7,891 bases of DNA, from positions 2,143 through 10,033 of the forward strand of contig VBJK01000457.1 of NCBI GenBank assembly GCA_005879655.1, given 5' to 3'. This document shows, one piece after another, positions 1 to 6,390 of this stretch. The translations under genes were made by a program, and so were the position numbers. The notes under the pieces were generated by a model, which made no database searches, was not told where the DNA came from, and saw only the letters and a list, made by a program, of their open reading frames with translations. Each line of letters begins with the position of its first letter. The first letter of the stretch is position 1. Source of the DNA: Chloroflexota bacterium (GTDB lineage Bacteria > Chloroflexota > Ktedonobacteria > Ktedonobacterales > Ktedonobacteraceae).

Positions 1-1233
1 CTTGATATCGCGGTGCACGATATGCCGCTCATGAGCATACTGCAATGCTGCTGCGATCTGACGAACGTAACCCAGAATAGTTTCGAGCGGCAAGGGTTGA
101 CCTTGTGGATGCGCAGTTTCCAGGGAGCCACCACTGGCATAAGCCATGACCAAGTAGGGCATACCACGCTCAACGCTAAAGTTATGGACACGTACGATAT
201 GCGGATGATCCAAGGTAATGACCGTGAGGGCCTCTTGACGCAGGGTGTCTACCTGTTCGGGGGTCAGCTTGTCTTTGAGGATCTTGATGGCAGCTTTTGT
301 GTCAAGATGTATATGTTGCGCCTCGTGCACTTCGGCAAAGCTGCCTGAACCTAGCATACGGGTTAGCTTATAGTCGCCCAGGCGCTGCCCAACAGCGGGC
401 TGCACTTGTATGCGTGGCGTGGCAGCTTCTTCCAACGCTCTGGCAAACTCCTGGATGCTTGCATAGCGATCCTCTGGCTTCTTGGCGAGTGCCTTGAAGA
501 CGACCTGCTCGACTTCAGGGGGCACAGCTGGATTACGTGGGCAGAGCGCGGGGGGTGCAGTATGGGTATGCTGATGCGGCAGGGTGAGCACATTGCCCTG
601 ATCGCTAAAGGGTGGCTGGCCACAGAGCCACTGATAGACAACGATAGCGAGCGCGTATTGATCATTAGCAGGCAAGGTTTTCCCTTGAAATTGTTCAGGA
701 GCCATATAGGTCCAGGTGCCCACGATCTCCTGTTGGGTCCACGATTGAGAGGTTTGGGCCATGAGGGCGATACCGAAGTCGGCCACCTGTATGCGATTAT
801 CCTGCATCACTAAAAAGTTGGCAGGCTTGATATCACGATGAACGACGCGCCGCTCATGGGCGTATTGCAGTGCCGCCGCAATCTGGCGTACATATGTCAC
901 CACCGTTGGCAAAGGGACGATCTGGCCTAGTGGGTGAAGTTTGTTGAGTGAGCCGCCAGGCGCATAGGACATGACCAGATAGGGGATATTGCGCTCGATA
1001 CTGAAGGTCAGCAAGCTTACAATATGCGGATGCTGCCCAAGCTCGCTCACAATGCGTGCTTCCTCCCGCAATGCTGTGAGCTGTTGCGCTGTGAAGGAAT
1101 CATTGAGAATTTTAACGGCAGCTTTCGTGCCCAGGTGTATTTGCTTGGCTCCGTAGACTTCAGCAAAGCCGCCTTTCCCCAGCAGGACGACAAGCTGATA
1201 ATCGCCGAAGCGTTGATTGAGATATCGTGCCAT
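1..1233 (-). CDS. Tandem-domain Ser/Thr protein kinase, N-terminal part (runs off left edge)
   Basis: I translated this frame codon by codon: 411 open codons from ATG (1231-1233) to the left edge. It encodes a eukaryote-like (Hanks/PknB-type) Ser/Thr kinase with two kinase domains in a row. Domain 1 (about residues 10-270) has the Gly-rich loop GKGGFAEV (19-26), ATP-anchoring Lys41, HRDIKPAN (132-139) and DFG (152-154), then an APE motif. Domain 2 starts near 286 with GSGSFAEV (295-302) and Lys317, and is cut inside its HRDIK motif (407-411). All catalytic residues inside the window are intact. The start is preceded by GGAAAG eight bases upstream and matches the start of the paralogue at 4929. 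The two align from residue 1 to 411 with only one compensated one-codon shift (loop near residue 218, then the inter-domain linker). The unseen C-terminus may carry WD40 repeats like the paralogue; that is inference. Confidence 0.96.
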   Translation of the reverse strand, partial: MARYLNQRFGDYQLVVLLGKGGFAEVYGAKQIHLGTKAAVKILNDSFTAQQLTALREEARIVSELGQHPHIVSLLTFSIERNIPYLVMSYAPGGSLNKLHPLGQIVPLPTVVTYVRQIAAALQYAHERRVVHRDIKPANFLVMQDNRIQVADFGIALMAQTSQSWTQQEIVGTWTYMAPEQFQGKTLPANDQYALAIVVYQWLCGQPPFSDQGNVLTLPHQHTHTAPPALCPRNPAVPPEVEQVVFKALAKKPEDRYASIQEFARALEEAATPRIQVQPAVGQRLGDYKLTRMLGSGSFAEVHEAQHIHLDTKAAIKILKDKLTPEQVDTLRQEALTVITLDHPHIVRVHNFSVERGMPYLVMAYASGGSLETAHPQGQPLPLETILGYVRQIAAALQYAHERHIVHRDIK

Positions 1234-1336
1234 ATATGCTACTTTCCACACAACGGAGAAAGCGTAGGGCTTCCTCAGCTCAATCGGCAAAATCGGTCTG
1301 CATCAATGTGTTCATGATGGATCTGCGATGCTTGTT

Positions 1337-1364
1337 ATTGTAGGGCATTTCTTCTTTTTGTCAA
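1337..1364 (-). promoter_or_regulatory. Sigma70-type promoter of the left kinase gene
   Basis: On the minus strand there is TTGACA (1364-1359), a 16-base spacer, and TACAAT (1342-1337). Transcription would start near 1330, giving a leader of about 97 bases before the ATG at 1233. The same -35, -10 and spacing recur at 5036-5063, before the paralogue. It sits only about 60 bases past the end of the WD40 frame at 1426. Confidence 0.8.
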
Positions 1365-1425
1365 GTCAAAAATGCATCTTTTGTTGTAAATATAGTATTA
1401 TGTCCGGTGTATTATATGTTACATC

Positions 1426-2796
1426 TCATGTTGCCTGCCAGACACGTACCTCGTAGCCCGCCGAAACAAGTAGCATCCCTTGGGGGAACCAAGCGATAGA
1501 TCCTACGGCCCCATAGTGATCGCGGTAAGTAAAGAGCTGATTGCCTGTGAGTGCCTCCCACAGCTGCACAGTGCCATCACGACTGGCGGACGCGAGCAAG
1601 CAACTATCGGGCGACCACGCTACGGCGCGCGTAGCGAGGGCATGGCCATTGTAGCGCCGCAGCACACGTCCAGCGGTCGCATCCCAGACATGGACGGTCT
1701 TATCGTTGCCCGCCGAAGCCAGCGCACGCCCATCGGGAGACCAAGCAACGGTTTGCACAGGCGATGTATGAGCTTGATAGCGATGCAGCAGGCGTCCGGT
1801 AGTCGCGTCCCAGACGTGGACAGTCTTATCCTCGCTGGCCGAGGCAAGCGAGCGGCCATCGGGCGACCATGCTACAGCACGCACAGAGAGGATATGGCCA
1901 TCGTAGCGACAGAGTACACGTTCAGTAGTAGCATCCCAGACATGGACGGTCTTATCGTCGCTAACAGAAGCCAGCGCATGGCCATCGGGCGACCACGCCA
2001 CAGCGCGCACAGCGAGGGCATGGCCATTGTAGCGCCGCAGCAAGTGTCCAGAAGTAGCCTCCCAGACATGGACGGCCTTATCATCGCCCGCCGAAGCCAG
2101 CGCGTGGCCATCGGGCGACCACGAGACGGCTTGTACGGGCGAGGTATGACCATCGTAACTGTGTAGCAAGAGCTTCGTTGTGCTCTCCCACACCTGTACG
2201 CTCTTCTCGCTAGCGGTAGCGAGTAAACGACCATCGGGCGACCATACTACGGCTCGCACCCAAGCGGTATGGCCATCATAGCGCTGAAGCGAGCGTCCGG
2301 TAGTAGCCTCCCAGACATGAACAGTCTTATCGTTGCCCGCCGAAGCCAGTGAGCGTCCATTGGGAGACCAAGCAAGCGCTCGCACCCAACCGTTATGACC
2401 CTCATAGCGGTAGAGCAATTGTCCCGCAGTAGCCTCCCACACTTGCACACTTTTGTCATCGCTGGCCGAGGCGAGCGAACGGCCATTAGGCGACCACGCG
2501 ATGGCACGCACCGACGAGGCATGATGCTGATAGTGTTGGAGCAAGCGTCCAGCGGTAGCCTCCCACACCTGTACCGTCTTATCAGAACTAGCGGAGGCCA
2601 GCAAACGTCCGTTGGGAGACCATGCCACAGCGTTCAGCGCATGTGTATGACCTTCATGGCGGTGAATGAAGAGTCCCGAAGTAGCTTCCCAGACCTGTAC
2701 CGTCTTATCATCGCTAGCCGAAGCGAGCGAACGTCCATTGGGAGACCAGGCAACGGCTCGTACAGTCAGGGTGTGGGCTTGATAGCGATAGATCAA
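1426..2796 (-). CDS. WD40-repeat C-terminal part of the interrupted kinase gene
   Basis: This is 456 codons of almost pure WD40 repeat, ending in TGA at 1426-1428. The frame is identical to that of the kinase gene to its right and is open up to the TAG at 2872-2874. The coding sense (SPDD..LASGSEDKTVHVW) therefore continues to 2871 and this is the C-terminal part of one split gene. The only usable initiation codon after the stop is a TTG at 2796, inside blade 3. The nearest purine-rich stretch (GGGAGG) lies 14 bases before it and simply belongs to the repeat, so independent translation is doubtful. Blades 4-14 are here, 42 residues each, except blade 8 (41) and the terminal blade 14 (32). Each keeps the GH-type dipeptide, AWSPDG and a VxVW strand. 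WD40 propellers are protein-binding scaffolds; here they would serve as the sensor or partner-binding half of the kinase. No signal peptide or membrane segment is visible. Confidence 0.85.
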   Translation of the reverse strand: MIYRYQAHTLTVRAVAWSPNGRSLASASDDKTVQVWEATSGLFIHRHEGHTHALNAVAWSPNGRLLASASSDKTVQVWEATAGRLLQHYQHHASSVRAIAWSPNGRSLASASDDKSVQVWEATAGQLLYRYEGHNGWVRALAWSPNGRSLASAGNDKTVHVWEATTGRSLQRYDGHTAWVRAVVWSPDGRLLATASEKSVQVWESTTKLLLHSYDGHTSPVQAVSWSPDGHALASAGDDKAVHVWEATSGHLLRRYNGHALAVRAVAWSPDGHALASVSDDKTVHVWDATTERVLCRYDGHILSVRAVAWSPDGRSLASASEDKTVHVWDATTGRLLHRYQAHTSPVQTVAWSPDGRALASAGNDKTVHVWDATAGRVLRRYNGHALATRAVAWSPDSCLLASASRDGTVQLWEALTGNQLFTYRDHYGAVGSIAWFPQGMLLVSAGYEVRVWQAT

Positions 2797-3159
2797 GAGT
2801 CCGGTAGCAGCCTCCCAAACGTGGACGGTCTTGTCCTCGCTGCCCGAAGCAAGGGAATTATCATCGGGTGACTACGCAATAGCATTCACCCAATGAGTAT
2901 GACCATCATAGCGCAGTAGTGAGCGTCCGGTGGTGGCATCCCAGACCTGTACGGTTTTGTCCTCGCTACCCGAAGCCAGCAAGCGTCCGTTAGAGGACCA
3001 CATCACGGCTCGCACTGGCGCAGTATGACCTTGTAGCGTCAGAAGCGTCTTACCGGTAGTCGCATCCCAGATACGAATAGTTGCATCGTCGCCACCTGAC
3101 GCGATCCGTGTACTGTCAGGCGACCACGCCACCGCTCTGGCCATACCTCCCTTATGCTC
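1429..3159 (-). repeat. Array of 14 WD40 repeats, 126-bp period
   Basis: Fourteen tandem units are read on the minus strand: blade 1 is 3159-3034, blade 2 3033-2908, blade 3 2907-2782, blade 4 2781-2656, blade 5 2655-2530, blade 6 2529-2404, blade 7 2403-2278, blade 8 2277-2155 (41 codons), blade 9 2154-2029, blade 10 2028-1903, blade 11 1902-1777, blade 12 1776-1651, blade 13 1650-1525, blade 14 1524-1429 (32 codons). The consensus is xGHxxxVRAVAWSPDG, then RSLASASDDKTVQVWEATTG. Fourteen blades would fit two seven-bladed propellers. The units are very alike at DNA level, which suggests recent amplification or homogenisation. Confidence 0.95.
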
Positions 3160-4929
3160 ATAGGTAAGCAGTGTCGTGCCGAGCGCTGGCTTTTTCTGTG
3201 GTTGTTCCAGGGTGCTAGCAAATGCCTGGATGCTGCTGGAGCGCTCTGCGGGCCGTTTGGCGGGCAGTGTCATACCAATCAACGGCTTGTTGTAAGCGCT
3301 TTCCAGAGCATTAGCAAAGGCCTGAATATTCGTGAAGCGCTCTTGGGGTTGTTTGGCGAGCGCCTTGAGCAGCACCTGTTCGATGTCAGACGAGAGGTTG
3401 GGGACCTTCTCGCGTAGCGGTGGTGGTGGCATGGTCAGGTGCTGATACGGCAGGGTGTGAATGCTGCCTTGTCCAGTGAAGGGCAGTTCGCCACAGAGCC
3501 AGCGATAGACCATAATGGCCAGCGCATACTGGTCGCTCTGAGGTGTAACTTTCCCCTCGAACTGTTCGGGAGCCATATAATGCCAGGTGCCCATGATCTG
3601 CTGGAGATTATGTGCTTGTGTCGTATGGGCCATGACCGAGATGCCAAAATCGGCAATCTGGACACGACCGTCTTGTGTGAGTAGTATATTGTCCGGCTTG
3701 ATGTCGCGGTGGATGATGCGTCGATCATGGGCGTATTGCAGAGCGTCTGCAATGGAGTGTACGTAGTTGATGATCGTCTCAATTGGTAAAGGTTGACCTT
3801 GCGGATGCACGGTTTCGAGCGAGCCACCGCTGGCATAGGCCATGACGAGGTAGGGTCTATCGCGCTCAACACTAAAGTTGAGCACCCGCACAATATGGGG
3901 ATGATCCAATTCCATAACGGTAAGAGCTTCCTGGCGCAAAGTCTTAACCTGCTCTGAGGTAAGCTCCCCTTTGAGGATCTTGATGGCCGCTTTGGTGCCC
4001 AGGTGTATATGTTGCCCCTGATAGACCTCTGCGAATGAGCCTGCGCCAAGCAGACGGGTCAGCTGATAGTCACCCAGGCGTTGTCCGGCGGTTGGTAGTC
4101 CTTGTGGGCTGGTAGCGGCCTCTTCTAGTGCCCTGGCAAACTCGTGCACGCTGGGGTAGCGCTCCTCTGGTTGCTTAGCAAGCGCCTTCAGCACGACCTG
4201 CTCGACTTGCACAGGAATGTCAGGGTTACGTTCTCGTAGCGAGGGTGGGGTGGCATGGATATGTTGGTGTAGCAAAGAGTATAGATTGTTGCCTTGATCG
4301 ATAAAGGGTGGTTCACCGCACAGCCACTGATAGACAACGACGGCGAGGGCATATTGATCGCTAGCGTAAACAGCTCGCTTTTGAATTTGTTCGGGGGCCA
4401 TATAGGTCGATGTGCCAATAATCTCCTGTTGCGTCAACGATTTGGAGCCGTGAGCCATGAGGGCAATGCCAAAGTCGCCCACCTGCACACGTCCATCCTG
4501 CGTCACCAAAAAATTGGCGGGCTTGATATCACGATGAATGACGCGCTGATCGTGGGCATATTGCAGTGCTGCTGCGATCTGGCGTACGTAGGTCACGATG
4601 GTTGGCAATGGGAGTGTTGTGCCACGTGGATGCAGCTTATCGAGCGAGCCTCCGGCGGCGTAGGGCATGACGAGGTAGGGGATGTCGCGTTCAATACTGA
4701 AGGTGAGCAGGCGCACGATTTGCGGATGTTCGCCTAATTGGCTGACGATGCGCGCTTCTTCACGCAATGCTGTAAGCTGTGGTGGTGTGAAGGAGTCATT
4801 GAGAATTTTGATGGCTGCCTGGGTGTCCAGATGTACCTGTCTGGCTCCGTAGACTTCGGCGAAGCCGCCTTGGCCCAGCAGGCTAACGAGTTGGTAATCG
4901 CCGAAGCGGTGGTTGAGATATCGTGCCAT
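2872..4929 (-). CDS. Tandem-domain Ser/Thr kinase with WD40 repeats, cut short by an in-frame TAG
   Basis: The encoded 685 residues phosphorylate Ser/Thr by family membership. Kinase domain 1 (about 10-270) has GQGGFAEV (19-26), Lys41, HRDIKPAN (132-139), DFG (152-154) and APE (178-180). Kinase domain 2 (about 286-545) has GAGSFAEV (295-302), Lys317, HRDIKPDN (407-414), DFG (427-429) and APE (453-455). Both look catalytically complete. A 32-residue tandem duplication (526-557 and 558-589) forms the linker, followed by WD40 blades 1 and 2 and the start of blade 3. The frame ends in TAG at 2872-2874, where every other blade has Trp (TGG) in AWSP; coding sense resumes in the same frame right after it. 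I chose ATG 4929 because AGGAG lies seven bases upstream and the paralogue starts identically (MARYLN); a TTG at 4965 would add 12 residues but falls in the leader. No transmembrane segment is seen, so the protein is probably cytosolic. Confidence 0.93.
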   Translation of the reverse strand: MARYLNHRFGDYQLVSLLGQGGFAEVYGARQVHLDTQAAIKILNDSFTPPQLTALREEARIVSQLGEHPQIVRLLTFSIERDIPYLVMPYAAGGSLDKLHPRGTTLPLPTIVTYVRQIAAALQYAHDQRVIHRDIKPANFLVTQDGRVQVGDFGIALMAHGSKSLTQQEIIGTSTYMAPEQIQKRAVYASDQYALAVVVYQWLCGEPPFIDQGNNLYSLLHQHIHATPPSLRERNPDIPVQVEQVVLKALAKQPEERYPSVHEFARALEEAATSPQGLPTAGQRLGDYQLTRLLGAGSFAEVYQGQHIHLGTKAAIKILKGELTSEQVKTLRQEALTVMELDHPHIVRVLNFSVERDRPYLVMAYASGGSLETVHPQGQPLPIETIINYVHSIADALQYAHDRRIIHRDIKPDNILLTQDGRVQIADFGISVMAHTTQAHNLQQIMGTWHYMAPEQFEGKVTPQSDQYALAIMVYRWLCGELPFTGQGSIHTLPYQHLTMPPPPLREKVPNLSSDIEQVLLKALAKQPQERFTNIQAFANALESAYNKPLIGMTLPAKRPAERSSSIQAFASTLEQPQKKPALGTTLLTYEHKGGMARAVAWSPDSTRIASGGDDATIRIWDATTGKTLLTLQGHTAPVRAVMWSSNGRLLASGSEDKTVQVWDATTGRSLLRYDGHTHWVNAIA
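3163..3354 (-). repeat. 96-bp tandem duplication in the kinase-WD40 linker
   Basis: Residues 526-557 (3354-3259) and 558-589 (3258-3163) are two copies of one 32-residue unit. They share 16 of 32 residues with no gap, including ER..., IQAFA and LE. The unit is the last helix of kinase domain 2 plus its tail, copied once, and it ends one residue before WD40 blade 1. Confidence 0.8.
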
Positions 4930-4936
4930 ATATATG

Positions 4937-4941
4937 CTCCT
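4937..4941 (-). promoter_or_regulatory. Ribosome binding site of the kinase-WD40 gene
   Basis: AGGAG on the minus strand, seven bases before ATG 4929. It decides for this start over the TTG at 4965. The paralogue has a weaker version (GGAAAG at 1247-1242). Confidence 0.85.
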
Positions 4942-5035
4942 TTCCACGTGAGAGAGAGAGCGCAAGGTTCCCCTGGCTCAAGCTATAAAATTGGTTTTGC
5001 GTCAAAGTTGTTGTTGGTGAGTTTGTGTAGGTTTT

Positions 5036-5063
5036 ATTGTAGGGCATTTGGTCTGTTTGTCAA
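5036..5063 (-). promoter_or_regulatory. Sigma70-type promoter of the kinase-WD40 gene
   Basis: On the minus strand there is TTGACA (5063-5058), a 16-base spacer and TACAAT (5041-5036). The expected transcription start is near 5029, with a leader of about 100 bases. The leader contains a short CT dinucleotide run (4950-4960). The boxes match those at 1337-1364. Confidence 0.82.
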
Positions 5064-5064
5064 G

Positions 5065-5234
5065 CGAGTGGTAGGTTGTTTTGAGCTGTATTGATCACAA
5101 AGGATACAGTGTGGTGTCTGCTGTGCCCATTACCATACAGCACGCTATATACAATATATTCAAATGATTGTTAGCATACAGAAAAAGTATGAAGAGATTG
5201 CAAATTGACAGTTTTATGTTACACTTAAAGATAA
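5065..5234. other. Divergent intergenic region with a weak hairpin
   Basis: This 170-base AT-rich stretch separates the leftward kinase promoter from the rightward small membrane protein. The only structure I see is an inverted repeat, TGCTGT (5119-5124) and ACAGCA (5137-5142) around a 12-base loop, without a T tract. A TTGACA at 5205-5210 lies too close to ATG 5235 to drive it with a normal -10. No RNA gene is recognisable. Confidence 0.4.
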
Positions 5235-5552
5235 ATGGATAGCAGTCAATATTTTTATACCGCTTATTTTCTCAATATCTTTATAAGTATAGCTTGGCTT
5301 CTTGTGGGTACATGTGTCTTTCTACGGCAAGCAAAGACTGTCGGGGGATTAGCTTTCGGGATATTCCTGCTGCTTGTTGGCTCTTTTTTTCTACTACTAA
5401 GTGCAGGATTGCCAGAGGAAGATTGGCGTGACATTCAAGCTTGGCGTATTGGTTGGGGCTTATTCTTCCTGCCGCCAATCATTGCGGGAATCGTGGCGAT
5501 TACTTTGACGCTTCGCAAGAGGCAACAGAGTAAGCGGGCTGTCCAAAGCTAA
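5235..5552 (+). CDS. Small three-helix membrane protein of unknown function
   Basis: I do not recognise this 105-residue protein. It has three hydrophobic stretches, about residues 11-30, 37-58 and 73-93. They are separated by a short basic loop (RQAK, 31-34) and an acidic, Trp-rich loop (PEEDWRDIQAW, 60-70). The tail RKRQQSKR is strongly basic. By the positive-inside rule this suggests N-terminus outside, acidic loop outside and C-terminus in the cytoplasm. No catalytic motif, signal peptidase site or lipobox is visible. The ribosome binding site is weak (AAAG about five bases before ATG 5235), and no upstream in-frame start exists. It stands alone: the kinase gene is divergent and the next operon has its own promoter. 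The hydrophobic pattern and length make it a likely real gene, but its role is unknown. Confidence 0.68.
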   Translation: MDSSQYFYTAYFLNIFISIAWLLVGTCVFLRQAKTVGGLAFGIFLLLVGSFFLLLSAGLPEEDWRDIQAWRIGWGLFFLPPIIAGIVAITLTLRKRQQSKRAVQS

Positions 5553-5566
5553 GGGAGTATACTACC
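5553..5566. promoter_or_regulatory. Imperfect palindrome just after the small membrane gene
   Basis: A 14-base near-palindrome is centred on AGTATACT, with flanking GGG and ACC giving two mismatched positions. It starts right after the stop codon at 5550-5552 and lies about 14 bases before the -35 box at 5580. It could be an operator or part of a weak terminator; no T run follows, so a classical terminator is unlikely. Confidence 0.25.
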
Positions 5567-5579
5567 TCTAAGGAAAAGG

Positions 5580-5607
5580 TTGTCATTCATCATGCATGGT
5601 TTATAAT
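5580..5607 (+). promoter_or_regulatory. Promoter of the AlbA_2/ParA-like operon
   Basis: TTGTCA (5580-5585), a 16-base spacer and a perfect TATAAT (5602-5607) form a good sigma70-type promoter, with a start near 5614. A second, extended -10 (TG, one base, TATAAT) lies at 5622-5630 and could give a start near 5637. Either leaves a leader of about 58-81 bases before ATG 5695. Confidence 0.7.
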
Positions 5608-5694
5608 GCTACTAGTTAACCTGTTATAATACCAGTAAGGCCACGTAGGAGGGCGCGAGCCGTCATTTTATGGGGTTAGAGGGAAAAAGCTATT

Positions 5695-6390
5695 ATGGAT
5701 GACCACGAGCTAGAAATTCTCTTAGATGATCTTGAATCCGACAGGGTAGAAAGAAAATCTTTGCTTGCTGATAGAGACAAAATTTGTGAAGCAATCTGTG
5801 CCTTTGCCAACGATCTTCCTAACCACCGTCAGCCAGGGATTGTTTTTATTGGAGTAAATGACAACGGAACCTGTGCTAATCTTCCCATTAATGATCAGTT
5901 ATTACTAACAATTTCAGACTTCCGTTCTAGTGGCAATATTTTGCCCTTTCCAATGATGACCGTACAAAAGAGGAATCTTAAAGGCTGTGAAATTGCGGTC
6001 ATCGTTGTAGTGCCCAGTGATGCTCCACCAGTGCGCTTTAGAGGGCGCGTTTGGATACGTGTTGGGCCACGTAGAGCCATCGCAACTCAAGAGGAGGAAC
6101 GTCGTTTAGCAGAAAAACGTCGTGCAAAAGATGTACCATTTGATATATGGCCAGTCTCTTCCACAACTTTGGATGATCTGGACAAGGATTTATTTTGTCG
6201 ATTGTACTTACCATCGGCGTTACCAGCTGATGTCATAGAACAGAACCATCGCACCATCGAACAACAACTTACCGCATTGCGCTTTGCCAATATTGACGCG
6301 CAACCGAAGCCAACTGTACTTGGTATTTTAGTGGCGGGCAAAGATCCAAGGCAATTTCTTCCCTGTAGCTATATTCAATCAAAGAAATAG
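5695..6390 (+). CDS. AlbA_2 (Schlafen-type) domain protein, N-terminal part of a frameshifted gene
   Basis: The 231 codons contain an AlbA_2-type domain in roughly residues 12-150. It begins with the hallmark acidic pair and Lys (ESDRVERKSL), followed by an Ile/Val-rich strand with GIVFIGVNDNG (about 49-59). Further on, VWIRVGPRRAIAT is the usual end of this domain. These domains occur in Schlafen-like and transcription-regulator-like proteins and bind nucleic acid or nucleotide; the exact activity here is unknown. Up to SYIQ (codon ending at 6378) the protein follows the family. It then reads SKK and stops at 6388-6390, while the family sequence continues one frame back. The start ATG 5695 has AGAGGG 11 bases upstream. 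G+C is visibly lower than in the kinase genes. As it stands the product lacks its ATP-binding C-terminal half. Confidence 0.85.
   Translation: MDDHELEILLDDLESDRVERKSLLADRDKICEAICAFANDLPNHRQPGIVFIGVNDNGTCANLPINDQLLLTISDFRSSGNILPFPMMTVQKRNLKGCEIAVIVVVPSDAPPVRFRGRVWIRVGPRRAIATQEEERRLAEKRRAKDVPFDIWPVSSTTLDDLDKDLFCRLYLPSALPADVIEQNHRTIEQQLTALRFANIDAQPKPTVLGILVAGKDPRQFLPCSYIQSKK

Larger units (their letters stand above)
3697..5064 (-). repeat. Diverged tandem duplicate of 1-1365 (promoter plus kinase-kinase region)
   Basis: This stretch corresponds to 1-1365 at a constant offset of about 3.7 kb (3696 bases in the coding part, 3699 at the promoter). Gene starts, both kinase domains and promoter boxes align. 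The promoter block (1335-1365 versus 5034-5064) matches at 28 of 31 bases, while the leaders between promoter and ATG have largely diverged. Confidence 0.85.

Noticed and set aside
406..813. Plus-strand open frame opposite the left kinase gene
   Set aside because: The minus strand here is an uninterrupted kinase with all motifs; similar plus-strand frames appear opposite the paralogue at 3439-3684 and 4294-4737.
1367..1383. CAAAA...TTTTG inverted repeat as terminator
   Set aside because: The stem is only five A-T-rich pairs and it lies directly upstream of the -35 box of the next promoter; too weak.
1480..2166. Plus-strand open frame of 228 codons
   Set aside because: It is a mirror of the WD40 repeats on the minus strand; the regular repeat keeps an opposite frame open. 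It has no recognisable domain or ribosome binding site.
1429..3159. Regular repeat period that might suggest a CRISPR or satellite
   Set aside because: The 126-bp units translate into 42-residue WD40 blades with no spacer pattern, so the period is protein-coding.
4929..4965. TTG 4965 as start of the kinase gene
   Set aside because: It would add 12 residues from the leader with no ribosome binding site; ATG 4929 has AGGAG and matches the paralogue.
4738..5094. Plus-strand open frame of 118 codons across the kinase start and promoter
   Set aside because: It overlaps the conserved kinase N-terminus, leader and promoter on the other strand and shows no domain or ribosome binding site.
5205..5233. 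TTGACA plus AT-rich -10 as promoter of the small membrane gene
   Set aside because: A correctly spaced -10 would place the transcription start inside or after the ATG at 5235.
5670..5702. Ten-codon leader peptide overlapping the AlbA_2 start
   Set aside because: The strong purine stretch GGAGG (5647-5651) is 18 bases from its ATG, too far, and the peptide has no attenuation-like codons.
6376..6390. Programmed -1 frameshift at TCAAAGAAATAG
   Set aside because: There is no proper X XXY YYZ slippery heptamer or clear downstream stem, and family residues seem missing, so a deletion is the simpler reading.
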